This document shows positions 6,169-6,910 of a stretch of 6,910 nucleotides of DNA, in pieces. The notes beneath the pieces were generated by a model. It searched no databases and was not told where the DNA came from. It saw only the letters and a list, made by a program, of their open reading frames with translations. Positions within the stretch are counted from its first letter, which is position 1. Each line of letters opens with the position of its first letter. The stretch comes from JACDAE01 sp034438015 (GTDB taxonomy: Bacteria; Chloroflexota; Ktedonobacteria; Ktedonobacterales; Ktedonobacteraceae): NCBI GenBank assembly GCA_034438015.1, contig DAOTTD010000345.1, positions 1 through 6,910 of the forward strand, given 5' to 3'. The position numbers and the translations under genes were made by a program.

Positions 6169-6910
6169 ATGGCAAAAGCGGAGAAACTTGATGAAACGGT
6201 GGCACGGCTACGAGAGCAAATCCTTAGAGGGGACTATGGTATCCGTGGATTGCTTCCGTCACGATCGAGTCTGGAAAAAGAATTTGGCATCTCTCACTCA
6301 GTGATGAACCAGGTCATTCTCCAACTTCAGGGAGAGGGACTCATTACCTCTGGCAACGGGAATAGGCGACTTATGGCGACTCCCCCCAGGAAGCGTGTTC
6401 CCATGCGAGACACCCCTTTCACGCGCTTCTTACGGGATCAGGGCCTTGAGCCTGTCACCGAGTACCTGGAAACACCCGAACGGCTCCCGATGCACGAGAA
6501 TCTAGCGAAAGCCTTTGGTGTCTCCACTGGCACTCTGTATGTCGCAAGGATACGCCGCGATGGAACGAAGCACATCCATTACCGGCTCACCAGTAAATAC
6601 TTCCTGTCTGAACTGATTGACGATGAAATCCTGGCGGGGATGCAAGCCAACAACCAGTATGATGCGATCTTAGACATCAAGCGGAAAAAGGGCATTTCCG
6701 CTCAGTTCATGACGGAGGATATCATTAGTCGCCTTCCCACTGCCGACGAACGGGAACGCTTAAGCATTGCACGGACTGCACCCATAATGGAGGTGGCACG
6801 TACCTGCTATGACCAGAAGGACGGACGTGTCATCTGGCTCAATCGCATCGTGGTGGTAGCCTCCCTCTTTGTTATGCACTATGAGTACGAAGGGGAAGCG
6901 CTGTGGCAAG
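6169..6910 (+). CDS. GntR-family transcriptional regulator, HutC subfamily (cut by window edge)
   Basis: An open frame from ATG 6169 runs without a stop through the right edge, giving 247 complete residues. Residues 8-70 form a GntR-type winged helix-turn-helix: LREQILRGDY, then LLPSRSSLEKEFGISHSVMNQ and LQLQGEGLI, with the wing SGNGNRRL at 61-68. Residues from about 93 onward match a UTRA ligand-binding domain of the HutC group: LAKAFGVSTGTLYVARIRR (112-130), then LPTADERERLSIARTAPIMEV (189-209) and the strand-rich end at 220-240. Such proteins are usually repressors released by a small metabolite. The ligand cannot be inferred, and the likely target genes, apart from its own promoter, are beyond the edge. 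AAGGA (6157-6161) lies 7 bases before the ATG. Base composition looks less GC-rich than xylA. Only the last few residues of a typical 240-260 residue protein should be missing. Confidence 0.88.
   Translation, partial: MAKAEKLDETVARLREQILRGDYGIRGLLPSRSSLEKEFGISHSVMNQVILQLQGEGLITSGNGNRRLMATPPRKRVPMRDTPFTRFLRDQGLEPVTEYLETPERLPMHENLAKAFGVSTGTLYVARIRRDGTKHIHYRLTSKYFLSELIDDEILAGMQANNQYDAILDIKRKKGISAQFMTEDIISRLPTADERERLSIARTAPIMEVARTCYDQKDGRVIWLNRIVVVASLFVMHYEYEGEALWQ

Noticed and set aside
1..6910. CRISPR array, transposon ends, tRNA or toxin-antitoxin pair
   Set aside because: I looked for regularly spaced repeats, terminal inverted repeats, transposase motifs, cloverleaf-like sequences and paired small genes, and saw none.

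Overview
The window is ordinary bacterial chromosome: six protein-coding genes (five complete, one cut by the right edge), short intergenic gaps, and no tRNA, rRNA, CRISPR array or insertion sequence that I could find. Base composition is moderately GC-rich. The gene set suggests a spore-forming or filamentous heterotroph with large regulatory and secondary-metabolic capacity: an actinobacterial-type short class I xylose isomerase, an Sfp-type phosphopantetheinyl transferase, a DinB-like protein and a HutC-type GntR regulator. Ktedonobacteria (Chloroflexota) fit best and Actinomycetota are the alternative. This assignment is inference from protein character only.

Left part (1-3357, + strand): a 4-hydroxybutyrate/acetyl-CoA-type CoA-transferase (123-1457), a DinB-superfamily protein with an apparently incomplete metal triad (1532-2107), and xylose isomerase xylA (2152-3357). 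Each has its own Shine-Dalgarno sequence. The gaps of 74 and 44 bases contain no clear terminator, so the three may be co-transcribed. The block ends at a strong stem-loop (3389-3433) that has T-rich tails on both strands and can stop the convergent transporter gene as well.

Middle part (3491-5189): an MFS transporter on the - strand (3491-4834) of the sialate:H+ symporter (SHS) family. It carries an exact match to the signature known from Jen1-type lactate/pyruvate permeases. A 355-base divergent intergenic region follows. It holds a near-consensus sigma70-type promoter (5101-5129) for the next gene and a small dyad at the predicted transcript start.

Right part (5190-6910, + strand): an Sfp-type 4'-phosphopantetheinyl transferase (5190-5936), then a 232-base regulatory region with an extended -10 promoter and a clear dyad plus repeated CCTA half-sites. 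Last is a GntR/HutC-family regulator (6169 to beyond the edge) with a winged helix-turn-helix and most of a UTRA effector domain.

Functionally, the CoA-transferase, the carboxylate-type permease and xylose isomerase point to carbon-source uptake and activation, but they do not form one obvious pathway. I see no strong case for a new multi-gene system. The items most worth a second look are the Jen-type motif in the transporter, the altered metal site of the DinB protein, and the operator-like array in front of the GntR gene.
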